A DNA stretch of 64,000 nucleotides from Serratia marcescens subsp. marcescens ATCC 13880. Lineage in GTDB: Bacteria > Pseudomonadota > Gammaproteobacteria > Enterobacterales > Enterobacteriaceae. How positions within the stretch are numbered: the stretch's first letter is position 1; each line of letters begins with the position of its first letter. Below are positions 31,128 to 40,112 of this stretch, piece after piece. Location of the stretch: NCBI RefSeq assembly GCF_017299535.1, contig NZ_CP071238.1, positions 4,030,001 through 4,094,000 on the forward strand, written 5' to 3'. The notes beneath the pieces are model-generated. The model made no database searches. It was given only the letters and a program-made list of their open reading frames with translations, and was not told where the DNA came from. Made by a program: the position numbers and the translations under genes.

Positions 31128-32366
31128 ATGTCCGTAATAACAGAGAAAAAAAACCACGCGACGCCCGGTAAGGCCATGTTGGCCTCGGTCACCGGTTATG
31201 CCATGGACGGGTTTGACCTGCTGATCCTCGGTTTTATGCTGCCGGCCATCAGCATCGAATTGGGATTAACCTCATCGGCCGCCGGTTCGCTGGTCACCTG
31301 GACGCTGATCGGCGCAGTGCTGGGCGGCGTGATCTTCGGCCACCTCAGCGATCGTTTCGGCCGTATCCGGGTGCTGACCATCACCATTCTGATGTTTTCC
31401 CTGTTCACCGGCCTGTGCGCCGTGGCGCAAGGCTATTGGGATCTGCTGGCCTATCGCACCCTGGCGGGCATCGGGTTGGGTGGCGAGTTCGGCATCGGCA
31501 TGGCGCTGATCGCCGAAGCCTGGCCGGCGGAGAAGCGCAACCGCGCTTCGGCTTATGTCGGCATGGGCTGGCAGTTGGGGGTGCTGGCGGCCGCTTTCCT
31601 GACGCCGCTGCTGCTGGAACACATCGGCTGGCGCGGCATGTTCCTGGTCGGCCTGCTGCCGGCGCTGGCGTCATTCCTGATCCGCCGCACGCTGGGCGAA
31701 CCGGAGGAATTCGTGCGGCAGAAAGACGCCGGACAGCCGCTCTCCTTCCTCCAGCGTTTGCGCCTGCTGTTTAAGGATCGCGCCACCGGCAAGGCCAGCA
31801 TCGGCATCTTCATTCTCTGTTCGGTGCAGAACTTCGGTTACTACGGGCTGATGATCTGGATGCCGACTTACCTGGCGAAAAACTTCGGCTTCTCGCTCAC
31901 CAAGTCCGGCCTGTGGACGGCGGTGACGGTGGTCGGCATGACGTTCGGCATCTGGCTGTTTGGCATGCTGGCCGATCGCTTCGCCCGCTGGAAGATTTTC
32001 GTGTTGTATCAGATAGGCGCGGTGGTGATGGTGATTGGCTACGCCCAGTTGAGCGATCCGATGCTGATGCTGTTCGCCGGCGCCGTGATGGGCATGTTTG
32101 TTAACGGCATGATCGGCGGCTACGGCGCATTGATTTCCGATACCTACCCGGTGCAGGCGCGCGCCACCGCGCAAAACATCCTGTTCAATCTGGGGCGCGG
32201 CGTCGGCGGCCTGGGGCCATTGGTGATCGGTGCGCTGGTGACGCAGGTGTCGTTTACCGCCGCGATCAGCCTGCTGGCGGCGATTTACCTGCTGGATATC
32301 TACGCCACGCTGTTCCTGCTGCCGAAAAAACAGGGCGCAGGCGATACGCTGGGCGCCATTGGTTAA
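31128..32366 (+). CDS. MFS transporter, AAHS-like
   Basis: Twelve-segment major facilitator superfamily transporter of 412 residues in the inner membrane. The first helix carries TGYAMDGFDLLILGFMLPAI, resembling the D-x-D/DGFD motif of aromatic-acid and related metabolite:H+ symporters. MFS motif A is GHLSDRFGRIRVL after helix 2, with the weaker repeat GMLADRFARWKI after helix 8; LAGIGLGGEFGIGMALIAEAWP is the helix 4 region. Substrate cannot be read from sequence. It has no catabolic neighbours and lies between yqcC and csrB, a place that is empty in E. coli, so it looks like a lineage insertion. It is convergent with csrB. Confidence 0.9.
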   Translation: MSVITEKKNHATPGKAMLASVTGYAMDGFDLLILGFMLPAISIELGLTSSAAGSLVTWTLIGAVLGGVIFGHLSDRFGRIRVLTITILMFSLFTGLCAVAQGYWDLLAYRTLAGIGLGGEFGIGMALIAEAWPAEKRNRASAYVGMGWQLGVLAAAFLTPLLLEHIGWRGMFLVGLLPALASFLIRRTLGEPEEFVRQKDAGQPLSFLQRLRLLFKDRATGKASIGIFILCSVQNFGYYGLMIWMPTYLAKNFGFSLTKSGLWTAVTVVGMTFGIWLFGMLADRFARWKIFVLYQIGAVVMVIGYAQLSDPMLMLFAGAVMGMFVNGMIGGYGALISDTYPVQARATAQNILFNLGRGVGGLGPLVIGALVTQVSFTAAISLLAAIYLLDIYATLFLLPKKQGAGDTLGAIG

Positions 32367-32415
32367 CGCTGACGATGGATTAAGCAGCAGAGGAGCACGC
32401 ACGGCGGGAGAGAAC

Positions 32416-32449
32416 AAAAAGTTGGGGGCACTGCGTTAACAGTGCCCCC
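32416..32449 (-). terminator. Terminator of csrB
   Basis: Perfect 10-bp stem (GGGGGCACTG and complement) with a 6-nt loop, then AACTTTTTG on the minus strand. It corresponds to the terminator hairpin of E. coli csrB. On the plus strand it may also stop transcripts from the convergent MFS gene. Confidence 0.88.
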
Positions 32450-32760
32450 GGTTCGTTTTATAGCCATCCCGCTACACAGTGTGCTCCCTGCTCAATCCTT
32501 GAAAACTTTTCCTGCGGCCATCCTGACCAAGTGATCCTTGCATCATCCTGCAGCATCGTCCTGACGCGGTTCCTCAGCCTTCCTGACCCGCCGACAGTCC
32601 TGTGTCGGCTCTCAATCTCCGTCCTGGAGGTGTCCCTGGTTTCTATCCTGAAACATCCTGGGCATCTCCTGACGCCATCCTTCGCTCTTGCCTGAGCGCA
32701 TCCCTTTCTTCGTCCTGAAGCTGCATCATCCTGATGCTTTCCTGCTCCGCCGGTTCCGTT
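32416..32760 (-). ncRNA. csrB: CsrB regulatory RNA
   Basis: Sponge RNA that sequesters the translational regulator CsrA. On the minus strand the roughly 345-nt transcript holds about 25 GGA triplets, 17 of them AGGA, many in loops of short hairpins such as CATCAGGATGATG and CTCCAGGACGGAG. The 3' third matches E. coli csrB from memory (GGCCGCAGGAAAAGTTTTCA region, then AAACGAACCGG before the terminator). It lies upstream of syd in the same direction, as in E. coli. The 5' end is approximate: a weak -10 (TATCGT, 32772-32767) puts it near 32760. Confidence 0.93.
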
Positions 32761-32856
32761 CCGGTAACGATAAGATCGCTTAAATTCCCCGGAATCACAA
32801 GGGTTTGGGAGGCGTCTCACACTAAATTAAGCCTAAGAGTTATCCTAAAGAAATTC

Positions 32857-32869
32857 TAACCAATTGATC
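32857..32869 (-). promoter_or_regulatory. Candidate IHF site in the csrB upstream region
   Basis: GATCAATTGGTTA fits the IHF consensus WATCAANNNNTTR except at the first base. It is about 100 bp upstream of the csrB start, between the palindrome at 32931 and the promoter, where IHF acts in E. coli csrB control. A single consensus match, so tentative. Confidence 0.35.
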
Positions 32870-32930
32870 TGGATAACAATAATCTCATAGTCTGGAAAAA
32901 GGTGGGAAAAATTAAGAGCGATATCTCACA

Positions 32931-32958
32931 GCCCGTGTGAGAGATCTCTCACACGGGC
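32931..32958. promoter_or_regulatory. Probable UvrY (GacA) binding site for csrB
   Basis: A perfect 28-bp palindrome with half-site GCCCGTGTGAGAGA, centred about 180 bp upstream of the csrB start. The core TGTGAGAGATCTCTCACA closely matches the UvrY/GacA box (TGTAAG-N6-CTTACA) that activates csrB from a similar distance in E. coli. No T tract follows on either strand, so it is not a typical syd terminator. It begins only 20 bp after the syd stop. Confidence 0.75.
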
Positions 32959-32978
32959 GACGGCGAATCCGCCGCGCT

Positions 32979-33527
32979 TCAGTCCAGCACCGGGCGCAAC
33001 GCATCGAGGAAATTCCCCAGCGTCGCCGCCAACAAGGTGCGCTTATCGCTGCCGAATTGTTCCAGCACCACGTTGCCGCTGACGTTGCACAGCGACACCA
33101 TCGTCATCTCGGATTCGGTGGTCGCCAGGAACAGCGTTGGCGACAGCTTGAGACGTTTTTGCGTCACCAGATGACCGATCAGGTTCTCCTGCAGGCGGAT
33201 AAAATCCTCCTCGCTCCAGACCTGCAGCAGGCTCAGGCGATGCTCCCCAAATTGCGCGCTCATGTCACCCGCGTATTGCTGCGTGTAGAAACGGTGCGCA
33301 TCCGGCTGCAAACGCAACTCCAGCGCGGCTTCTACCTTCTCCAGCGTCGCCGCAGGTTCAAAAGGCTGCGGCAACCACAGCACGTCATCCTCGCGATTCT
33401 CCACGATGCAGGGCGACGGCACGCCGTACAGCGCCTGGCTGGCCGGCGCGTGGCCGCGCGCTTGCTGCCACAACTCGACATAGCGTTGAGTGAATTCACG
33501 CAGAGCGTGCGATACATCATGGTCCAT
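32979..33527 (-). CDS. syd: SecY-interacting protein Syd
   Basis: Peripheral inner-membrane protein that binds SecY and is proposed to check translocon integrity. I chose the ATG at 33527 (182 residues, [17 protein letters not shown]. coli 181). The core [18 protein letters not shown] and the FAGDM-like [36 protein letters not shown] segments are conserved. It is divergent from queF across 63 bp, as in E. coli. Confidence 0.95.
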   Translation of the reverse strand: MDHDVSHALREFTQRYVELWQQARGHAPASQALYGVPSPCIVENREDDVLWLPQPFEPAATLEKVEAALELRLQPDAHRFYTQQYAGDMSAQFGEHRLSLLQVWSEEDFIRLQENLIGHLVTQKRLKLSPTLFLATTESEMTMVSLCNVSGNVVLEQFGSDKRTLLAATLGNFLDALRPVLD

Positions 33528-33590
33528 ATTCTTTCTCGCATACGTTAAACTGACGGCCATTGTACCTATCTCTGACCGAGGTGACAGCAG

Positions 33591-34436
33591 ATGTCCTCCT
33601 ATCAAGACCACCAGGCCCTGTCAGGGCTGACGCTGGGCAAACCCACCGCTTACCGCGATCGCTACGACGCCACGTTGCTGCAGGCGGTGCCGCGCAGCAT
33701 GAACCGCGAGCCGCTGGGGCTGTATCCCGACAACCTGCCCTTCCACGGCGCGGACATCTGGACGCTGTACGAACTCTCCTGGCTGAACGCCAACGGGCTG
33801 CCGCAGGTAGCGGTCGGCGAGATCAGTCTCAACGCCGACAGCCTGAACCTGATCGAATCGAAAAGCTTCAAGCTGTATCTCAACAGCTTCAATCAAACGC
33901 CGTTCGCCGACTGGGAAACGGTGCGCAGCACCCTGCAGCGCGATCTGTCCGCCTGCGCCCAGGGCGAGGTCAGCGTCACCCTGTTCAGCGTCGAGCAGCT
34001 GGAAGACACGCCGATCGCCCGTCTGGCCGGCGACTGCATCGACCAGCAGGATATCCGCATCGACAATTATGAGTTCAGCGCCGACTACCTGCTGAACGCC
34101 GCCGGTGAAGAGGTGGTGGAAGAGCAATTGGTCAGCCACCTGCTGAAGTCCAACTGCCTGATCACCCATCAGCCGGATTGGGGCTCGGTGCAGATAAGCT
34201 ATCGCGGCGGCAAGATCGATCGCGAAGCGCTGCTGCGCTATCTGGTTTCCTTCCGCCACCACAACGAATTCCACGAGCAGTGCGTCGAGCGCATCTTCAA
34301 CGATCTGATGCGCTACTGCCGGCCGCAAAGCCTGACGGTTTACGCCCGCTACACCCGCCGCGGCGGTCTGGATATCAACCCGTGGCGCAGCAACGTCGCA
34401 TTCGCTCCCGCGCACGGCCGCCTGGCGCGCCAATAA
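33591..34436 (+). CDS. queF: NADPH-dependent 7-cyano-7-deazaguanine reductase
   Basis: Reduces preQ0 to preQ1 in queuosine synthesis, the only known enzymatic nitrile reduction. 281 residues (E. coli 282), the long bimodular form of the T-fold. The nucleophile that forms the thioimide is Cys189 in the [14 protein letters not shown] motif, and the C-terminal half has the [15 protein letters not shown] substrate motif. Divergent from syd; the 192 bp to ppnN hold no evident gene. Confidence 0.97.
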   Translation: MSSYQDHQALSGLTLGKPTAYRDRYDATLLQAVPRSMNREPLGLYPDNLPFHGADIWTLYELSWLNANGLPQVAVGEISLNADSLNLIESKSFKLYLNSFNQTPFADWETVRSTLQRDLSACAQGEVSVTLFSVEQLEDTPIARLAGDCIDQQDIRIDNYEFSADYLLNAAGEEVVEEQLVSHLLKSNCLITHQPDWGSVQISYRGGKIDREALLRYLVSFRHHNEFHEQCVERIFNDLMRYCRPQSLTVYARYTRRGGLDINPWRSNVAFAPAHGRLARQ

Positions 34437-34628
34437 GTGCGAAACATTGCTCAACAACTGAGCTAACGAGCGGTTTATGTTGGTAAAAGCCCAGGGACGG
34501 CGGTAAGGTTAAAACGAGGCTGCGGCCGGGCAGAGCGCCCGCTGCGCCGCAGCACGCCAACCATAACGAGATGCTGTTTTGCTGCGTATGGATTACTACC
34601 GCCCCGCACCGGGTGCAAAGGAGTTACC

Positions 34629-35993
34629 TTGATTACACACATCAGCCCGCTTGGCTCTATGGATTTATTGTCGCAGCTGGAAGTAGACATGCTGAAGCGC
34701 ACCGCCAGCAGCGACCTGTACCGCCTGTTCCGCAACTGTTCGCTGGCCGTGTTGAACTCCGGCAGCCAAACCGACAACAGCAAACAGCTGCTGTCGCGCT
34801 ATGAAACCTTCGACATCAACGTGCTGCGCCGCGAGCGCGGGGTGAAGCTGGAGCTGGTCAACCCGCCGGAAGAGGCGTTCGTCGACGGCCGCATCATCCG
34901 TTCGCTGCAGGCCAACCTGTTCGCCGTGCTGCGCGACATCCTGTTCGTGCACGGCCAAATCGCCAGCGCCGGCCGTTTCCAGCACCTGAATCTGGAAAAC
35001 TCGGCCCACATCACCAACCTGGTATTTTCCATCCTGCGCAATGCACGCACGCTGCATCTGGATGAAGATCCCAACATGGTGGTGTGCTGGGGCGGCCACT
35101 CGATCAACGAGAACGAATATCTGTACGCGCGCAAGGTCGGCAGCCAGCTGGGCCTGCGCGAGCTGAACATCTGCACCGGCTGCGGGCCGGGCGCGATGGA
35201 AGCGCCGATGAAAGGCGCGGCGGTCGGTCACGCGCAGCAGCGTTACCGCAACAGCCGCTTCATCGGCATGACCGAGCCTTCGATCATCGCCGCCGAGCCG
35301 CCTAACCCGCTGGTGAACGAGCTGGTGATCATGCCGGACATCGAAAAACGCCTGGAAGCCTTCGTGCGCATCGCGCATGGCATCATTATCTTCCCGGGCG
35401 GCGTCGGCACCGCCGAAGAGCTGCTGTACCTGTTGGGTATCCTGATGAACCCGGAGAACAGTGAACAGGTGCTGCCGCTGATCCTGACCGGGCCAAAAGA
35501 GAGCGCCGACTACTTCCGCGTGCTGGACGAGTTCATCATGAACACGCTGGGCGACGAAGCGCGCCGCCATTACACCATCATCATCGACGATCCGGCGGAA
35601 GTGGCGCGGCAGATGAAAAAAGCCATGCCGCTGGTGAAGGAAAACCGCCGCAACACCGGCGACGCCTACAGCTTTAACTGGTCGATCCGCATCGCGCCGG
35701 ATCTGCAGCTGCCGTTCGAGCCGACCCATGAGAACATGGCGAACCTCAATCTTTATCCGAACCAGCCGCCGGAGCAATTGGCCGCCGCGCTGCGCCGCGC
35801 TTTCTCCGGCATCGTGGCCGGTAACGTGAAGGAAAACGGCATCCACGCCATTGAGCAGTTCGGCCCGTACAAGCTGCACGGCGAACCGCAAATGATGAAG
35901 CAGATGGACAGCCTGCTGCAGGGCTTTGTTGCCCAGCACCGCATGAAGCTGCCGGGCAGCGCCTATGTGCCCTGCTACGAAATCGTCGCCTGA
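34629..35993 (+). CDS. ppnN: Pyrimidine/purine nucleotide 5'-monophosphate nucleosidase
   Basis: Cleaves nucleoside monophosphates to base and ribose 5-phosphate; in E. coli it is stimulated by (p)ppGpp. 454 residues, as in E. coli YgdH. The LOG-like Rossmann core contains [37 protein letters not shown] and the [15 protein letters not shown] motif that binds the nucleotide phosphate and ribose. Start is TTG (34629), preceded by AAAGGAG, giving the [19 protein letters not shown]-terminus. It ends at a strong terminator. Confidence 0.96.
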   Translation: MITHISPLGSMDLLSQLEVDMLKRTASSDLYRLFRNCSLAVLNSGSQTDNSKQLLSRYETFDINVLRRERGVKLELVNPPEEAFVDGRIIRSLQANLFAVLRDILFVHGQIASAGRFQHLNLENSAHITNLVFSILRNARTLHLDEDPNMVVCWGGHSINENEYLYARKVGSQLGLRELNICTGCGPGAMEAPMKGAAVGHAQQRYRNSRFIGMTEPSIIAAEPPNPLVNELVIMPDIEKRLEAFVRIAHGIIIFPGGVGTAEELLYLLGILMNPENSEQVLPLILTGPKESADYFRVLDEFIMNTLGDEARRHYTIIIDDPAEVARQMKKAMPLVKENRRNTGDAYSFNWSIRIAPDLQLPFEPTHENMANLNLYPNQPPEQLAAALRRAFSGIVAGNVKENGIHAIEQFGPYKLHGEPQMMKQMDSLLQGFVAQHRMKLPGSAYVPCYEIVA

Positions 35994-36004
35994 CCCTCAA
36001 TCCC

Positions 36005-36032
36005 GGGCGGCGTAACGGCCGCCCTGTTTTTT
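36005..36032 (+). terminator. Rho-independent terminator of ppnN
   Basis: Seven-bp stem (GGGCGGC and complement, GTAACG loop) followed by TGTTTTTT, 12 bp after the ppnN stop and 16 bp before xni. In E. coli sdaC and sdaB separate these two genes; here they are adjacent. Confidence 0.85.
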
Positions 36033-36047
36033 CTGACCTAACCGCCC

Positions 36048-36806
36048 ATGATGATACACCTACTGATTGTCGACGCCCTGAACCTCATCCGCCGCATTCA
36101 CGCCGTGCAGGGCTCCCCTTGCGTCAACGCCTGCCGCCACGCGCTGCAGCAGTTGCTCCAGCACAGCCGCCCAACTCACGCGGTGGCGGTATTCGACGAG
36201 GACGATCGCAGCGACAGCTGGCGCCACCAAATTCTGCCGGACTACAAGGCCGGGCGCTCGCCGATGCCGGAAAACCTGCAGCAGGAGATGCCGCAGCTGC
36301 GCGAAGCCTTTGCCGAACTGGGCGTCGCCAGCTGGCATTCGCCCGGCAACGAAGCGGACGATCTGGCGGCCACGCTGGCGGCGAAGGTCGCCGGCGGCGG
36401 CCACCAGGTGACCATCGTCTCCACCGACAAAGGCTATTGCCAACTGCTGGCGCCGAACGTACAAATTCGCGATTACTTCCAGAAACGTTGGCTGGATATG
36501 CCTTTCGTGCAACAGGAGTTTGGCGTGCAGCCGCAGCAGTTGCCGGACTACTGGGGGTTGGCGGGGATCGGCAGCAGCAAGATCCCCGGCGTGGCCGGCA
36601 TCGGGCCGAAGACCGCCGTGCTGCTGCTGCAGCAATCGGGTAATCTGGACGGGCTTTATCAGCACCTGGAGCAAGTGCCGGAGAAATGGCGCGGTAAGCT
36701 GGAGCAGCACCGCGAGCTGGCCTACATCAGCAAACGGGTCGCCACGCTGCGCACCGATCTGTCGCTGGACGGCAACCTGCAGCAGCTGCGCCTGCCGATA
36801 CAATAA
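36048..36806 (+). CDS. xni: Flap endonuclease Xni
   Basis: Structure-specific 5' nuclease related to the N-terminal domain of DNA polymerase I. 252 residues (E. coli 251). [12 protein letters not shown] carries the first metal-binding Asp, [11 protein letters not shown] and [10 protein letters not shown] more acidic residues, and the helix-hairpin-helix [13 protein letters not shown] binds DNA. The E. coli enzyme lacks some of the acidic residues found in full FEN nucleases. Two tandem ATG codons are possible starts. It is convergent with rlmM. Confidence 0.95.
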   Translation: MMIHLLIVDALNLIRRIHAVQGSPCVNACRHALQQLLQHSRPTHAVAVFDEDDRSDSWRHQILPDYKAGRSPMPENLQQEMPQLREAFAELGVASWHSPGNEADDLAATLAAKVAGGGHQVTIVSTDKGYCQLLAPNVQIRDYFQKRWLDMPFVQQEFGVQPQQLPDYWGLAGIGSSKIPGVAGIGPKTAVLLLQQSGNLDGLYQHLEQVPEKWRGKLEQHRELAYISKRVATLRTDLSLDGNLQQLRLPIQ

Positions 36807-36826
36807 GGGCGCTGCAAGCAGCGCCC
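36807..36826. terminator. Shared hairpin between convergent xni and rlmM
   Basis: A 9-bp perfect stem (GGGCGCTGC and complement, 2-nt centre) directly after the xni stop and 19 bp beyond the rlmM stop. T-rich bases are sparse on both sides, so termination strength is uncertain. Confidence 0.5.
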
Positions 36827-36845
36827 TCATTAAGGCTTCACGCGG

Positions 36846-37949
36846 TTAATCGCGCTCATCGCGGCGGCCCGGCACCGCCGACCACATGCGGCGCACGTGT
36901 ACGGTGATCTCTTCGCGATCGTGATACAGCTGCTTGGCGTGCACTTCAGCGCTGATGCCGGCGGCGCCCAGCGCTTCGCGGATGCTCATCAGGTTTTGCG
37001 ACACTTCCTCGTAGCGCTTTTTCATCGGCAGCTTGAGGTTAAAGATCGCTTCACGGCACCAGCCTTTCACCAGCCACTGAATCATCAGGCTGGTCACCTT
37101 CGCCGGTTTCTCCACCATGTCGCACACCAGCCAATAGATCTTGCTGCTGTTCGGCTCGAACTTGAAGCCGTCGGCGCGGTGGTGCGTCACCTGGCCGGTT
37201 TCCATCAGGCTTGGCGCCATCGGGCCGTTATCCACCGAATGCACCATCATGCTGCGTTTCACCAACTGATAGGTCCAGCCGCCCGGGCAAGCGCCCAGAT
37301 CGACCGCGTGCATGCCGCTGGCCAGGCGCTCGTCCCACTCGTCGGCGGGGATGAACACGTGGAACGCTTCTTCCAGCTTCAGCGTCGAGCGGCTCGGCGC
37401 ATCGGCCGGGAAGCGCAGACGCGGAATGCCCATGTAGAACGGTGAGTTGTTGTTGCTGTAGGAGTAACCGACATAGCAGCAGCCCGGCGCGATGAAAAAC
37501 ACATGCACCACCGGGCGAGTCGGGTTCTCGCGCGCCATCAGCACCTTCTGCTCGCGCATCGCGGCGCGCAGCGGCACCGTGAGCTTGCGGCAGAACTTCA
37601 TCAGCTCTTTGCTTTCGTTGGTGTCCGGCACTTCCACCCGCAGTTCGCCGCCGCGATCGACTACGCCGATCAGCATGCCGACGATCGGCGATACCCGATC
37701 TTCCGGCGGCAGATCGCGCAGCAGCTCACCCACCACGATCATCTGGCGGGCGAAAATCAGTTCGCGGAACGGAATCTCCCGCGCCAGGCGATCGGCATCG
37801 TCCGGCTGGTAGCATTCGAACAGCACGTAACCGCTGTGCTCTTTTACCCGCGCAAAGCCGTAAATCTCCAGCTGGGCGGCTTTATCGGTGATTTCCGCCG
37901 CACACTCTTTTTCGAAGCCGGGGCGGCAATACAACGCAATCTTATTCAT
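36846..37949 (-). CDS. rlmM: 23S rRNA (cytidine(2498)-2'-O)-methyltransferase RlmM
   Basis: SAM-dependent 2'-O-methylation of C2498 in domain V of 23S rRNA. 367 residues (E. coli 366). An N-terminal RNA-binding (THUMP) region is followed by a Rossmann methyltransferase domain with the SAM motif [13 protein letters not shown] in the second half, then [13 protein letters not shown] and NLKLPMKKR supplying the K-D-K-E type active site. Its start overlaps the ygdD stop by 8 bp, so ygdD-rlmM is a coupled pair. Confidence 0.97.
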   Translation of the reverse strand: MNKIALYCRPGFEKECAAEITDKAAQLEIYGFARVKEHSGYVLFECYQPDDADRLAREIPFRELIFARQMIVVGELLRDLPPEDRVSPIVGMLIGVVDRGGELRVEVPDTNESKELMKFCRKLTVPLRAAMREQKVLMARENPTRPVVHVFFIAPGCCYVGYSYSNNNSPFYMGIPRLRFPADAPSRSTLKLEEAFHVFIPADEWDERLASGMHAVDLGACPGGWTYQLVKRSMMVHSVDNGPMAPSLMETGQVTHHRADGFKFEPNSSKIYWLVCDMVEKPAKVTSLMIQWLVKGWCREAIFNLKLPMKKRYEEVSQNLMSIREALGAAGISAEVHAKQLYHDREEITVHVRRMWSAVPGRRDERD

Positions 37950-38337
37950 GGCGCTCGGCCTTTTTCCTCAGACGCAAAGCGCCAATCAACATCAATATCC
38001 AGCCGATCAAGAAGCACACGCCGCCAACCGGCGTGATATATACCCAGACCTTCAGGTGCGACAGCGCCAGGCAATAGAGGCTGCCGCTGAACAACACGGT
38101 GCCGAACGCCAACAGCGCTCCGCTCCAGTAAAACCACAGGCTCACGCGGCGCTGCATCGCGACCGCCAGCGCCAGGATGGCCAGGGTGTGGAACCCCTGA
38201 TATTCCAGCCCGGTGCGGATCCAGGCCATTTCGTTGGCGCCTAGCGTGCCGCTTAACACATGCGCGCCGAATGCGCCCAACGCGACAAACACAAAGCCGC
38301 TGATAGCGGCGAAAACCAGCATGGAACGGCTGCTCAT
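37942..38337 (-). CDS. ygdD: DUF423 family inner membrane protein YgdD
   Basis: Small integral membrane protein of unknown function, 131 residues (E. coli 131). Four hydrophobic segments lie near residues 5-25, 45-62, 70-90 and 97-120. The conserved GAFGAHVL and YQGFHTLAI motifs mark the DUF423 family. It is translationally coupled to rlmM by an 8-bp overlap and lies downstream of gcvA, from which a terminator separates it. No function can be assigned. Confidence 0.94.
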   Translation of the reverse strand: MSSRSMLVFAAISGFVFVALGAFGAHVLSGTLGANEMAWIRTGLEYQGFHTLAILALAVAMQRRVSLWFYWSGALLAFGTVLFSGSLYCLALSHLKVWVYITPVGGVCFLIGWILMLIGALRLRKKAERHE

Positions 38338-38353
38338 CGTGATCTATCCCATT

Positions 38354-38386
38354 AAAAATCACCGGCCGCGGCAAGGCGGCGGCCGG
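38354..38386 (-). terminator. Rho-independent terminator of gcvA
   Basis: Eight-bp GC stem (CCGGCCGC and complement, 9-nt loop) followed by TGATTTTT on the minus strand, starting 3 bp after the gcvA stop and ahead of ygdD. Confidence 0.65.
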
Positions 38387-38388
38387 CC

Positions 38389-39306
38389 TTATTGTTCGTA
38401 GCGGAAGCGGAACTTCTCTTGTTCGCTGGCGGCGCGCGCCAGGATCCACTGCCGGAAGGCGGCTATTTTACCCAGTTCTGCCTGGCTGTCATGACATACC
38501 AGATAAAAAGCGTTTTTACTGACCAGCACATCGTTGAACGGGCATACCAGGCGACCGGCTTCGATCTCGGTTTGCGCCATCACGTTATTCACTAGCGCCA
38601 CGCCCTGGCCGTGCACCGCCGCCTGCACCACCATGGCGCTGTGGCTGAAGATCGGCCCCTGCTGCACATTGATGTGTTGCAACCCCAGCTGGCGCGTATA
38701 AGCCAGCCAGTCGCGGCGTGAAACGTCATGCAGCAACGTATGATAAGCCAGATCGTCTGCGGTTTTCAGCGGATGATCGCCGGTCAGCAGGCTCGGCGAA
38801 CAAACCGGCAGCAGATATTCCGCATACAGGCGCTCGGCGCGCAGCCCCGGCCAATTGCCGCGGCCGTAGAAAATCGCCACATCGACGTCGTCCGCCAGCT
38901 TGTCTTCTTCGCGGTCCACCGCCTGGATGCGCACATCGATCCCCGGATAAGCTGAGTTAAAGCCGGAAAGGCGCGGCACCAACCACTGAATGGCGAAGCT
39001 CGGCGGCAGACTGACGGTTAATGCCCCCTTGGCGCTGCGCGCCTGCAGCTTGCGCGTCGCCTCGTTGATCGAAGAGAAGATCTCCTTGATATCGAGGTAG
39101 TAACTTTGCCCCTCTTCGGTCAGCAGCAGCGAGCGGTTGCGCCGACGAAACAGCTTCAGCCCGAGGAAGTCCTCCAGCGACTTGATCTGGTGGCTCACCG
39201 CGGCCTGGGTCACGAACAGCTCTTCCGCCGCCTTGGTGAAACTCAGGTGGCGAGCGGCCGCATCGAACACGCGCAGCGCATTGAGGGGAGGTAAGCGTTT
39301 AGACAT
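38389..39306 (-). CDS. gcvA: Glycine cleavage system transcriptional regulator GcvA
   Basis: LysR-type regulator that activates gcvTHP with glycine and represses it with purines through GcvR; it also activates gcvB. 305 residues, as in E. coli. The helix-turn-helix lies in the first 60 residues (LNALRVFDAAARHLSFTKAAEELFVTQAAVSHQIKSLE region) and a periplasmic-binding-like effector domain follows. It is divergent from the sRNA gene gcvB across 174 bp, the conserved arrangement. Confidence 0.97.
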   Translation of the reverse strand: MSKRLPPLNALRVFDAAARHLSFTKAAEELFVTQAAVSHQIKSLEDFLGLKLFRRRNRSLLLTEEGQSYYLDIKEIFSSINEATRKLQARSAKGALTVSLPPSFAIQWLVPRLSGFNSAYPGIDVRIQAVDREEDKLADDVDVAIFYGRGNWPGLRAERLYAEYLLPVCSPSLLTGDHPLKTADDLAYHTLLHDVSRRDWLAYTRQLGLQHINVQQGPIFSHSAMVVQAAVHGQGVALVNNVMAQTEIEAGRLVCPFNDVLVSKNAFYLVCHDSQAELGKIAAFRQWILARAASEQEKFRFRYEQ

Positions 39307-39445
39307 TAAATTAGCTACTTTTGTGTAACATTAATCCGAATGATTCGGCGCCGAAAATCGGGCGGCTTTGCGTGGCAAGCCATCGGTAAACGCTAACGGC
39401 GTATTGCCATTAGTTTTTTTTATCCGAGCCATTATAATTTGTCCG

Positions 39446-39474
39446 TTGAGGATGCGCCAGCAAATACCTATAGT
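39446..39474 (+). promoter_or_regulatory. gcvB promoter
   Basis: TTGAGG at 39446-39451 and TATAGT at 39469-39474 with a 17-bp spacer, placing the start at the A of ACTTCC (39481), which equals the known E. coli gcvB 5' end. The 139 bp between this promoter and the gcvA start should hold the GcvA sites; I could not place them reliably. Confidence 0.8.
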
Positions 39475-39480
39475 GGCGGC

Positions 39481-39682
39481 ACTTCCCGGGCCGGAACGAA
39501 AAGGGAGTGGGTGTCGAGGACGCCGATGAACTTTTGGCTTGTGGTTGTGATGTTGTGTTTGCAAATTGTCCGGCGATTCCGGACATGGTAGCTAGGCTAC
39601 TGTTTTTTCACTTCCTGTACATTTACCCTGTCTGTCCATAGTGATTTTATGCAGCACCGCAAAACTTGCGGTGCTTTTTTTT
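39481..39682 (+). ncRNA. gcvB: GcvB small RNA
   Basis: Hfq-dependent sRNA that represses amino acid and peptide transporter mRNAs. About 202 nt (E. coli 205). It starts ACTTCCCGGGCCGGAACG, contains the GT-rich target-binding region (TTGTGGTTGTGATGTTGTGT at about 39540-39560), the conserved CACTTCCTGTACATTTACCC block near 39609-39628, and a terminator stem GCACCGCAA with complement followed by eight T. It is divergent from gcvA, as in E. coli, and convergent with ygdI. Confidence 0.96.
39651..39682 (+). terminator. Terminator of gcvB
   Basis: Nine-bp stem (GCACCGCAA and complement) and eight T. It ends 9 bp from the ygdI stop on the other strand. Confidence 0.92.
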
Positions 39683-39691
39683 GCCTGACGC

Positions 39692-39916
39692 TTATTGGTC
39701 GCTTTCAACCATCTCTTTCACATCGGCGCGGTTGATCTGTTGCTCGACGCCGTTGGCGTCTTTATAGCTGATCATGCCGGTATCGTTATCCACTTTAGGC
39801 TTGCCGTCAGCAACAATGGTGCGTCCGTCATTGGTATGCATCACGTAGTTGCTGGAACAGGCGGCCAGGGTGAACGTAAGCATCAGGGCAGAGAGAACTG
39901 CGGCTGTTTTCTTCAT
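39692..39916 (-). CDS. ygdI: YgdI/YgdR family lipoprotein
   Basis: Small envelope lipoprotein of unknown function, 74 residues (E. coli YgdI 75). The signal peptide ends in a lipobox, LAAC, with lipidated Cys20. The mature part (SNYVMHTNDGRTIVADGKP...ISYKDANGVEQQINRADV) is an SH3-like DUF903 domain. It is convergent with gcvB. The 196 bp from its start to csdA contain no evident gene. Confidence 0.95.
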   Translation of the reverse strand: MKKTAAVLSALMLTFTLAACSSNYVMHTNDGRTIVADGKPKVDNDTGMISYKDANGVEQQINRADVKEMVESDQ

Positions 39917-40112
39917 TGAGGACTCCTTTGTAGTTTTAAATGCTGATAAATACCTTTTGTGTGTATAAATGCGATTAATAAGCGCACATTTAATAGCATA
40001 ACAAACTTTCTCAGTTTTGCCAGGCGATAAGTCCTAATAGGCAGGATCGCTTGTCTCCGGCGGCAAAATAGGACAGGATCACCCATCGACTCAAGCCAGT
40101 GACAATCAGGGT

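Noticed and set aside
32458..32820. A 120-codon open frame on the minus strand covering the csrB region
   Set aside because: It consists of the CsrB RNA, full of AGGA motifs ending in the CsrB terminator. It has no protein resemblance and its start lies upstream of the csrB promoter.
32931..32958. Reading the 28-bp palindrome as a terminator for syd
   Set aside because: No T tract follows on the minus strand, and both core and distance to csrB fit a UvrY/GacA site better.
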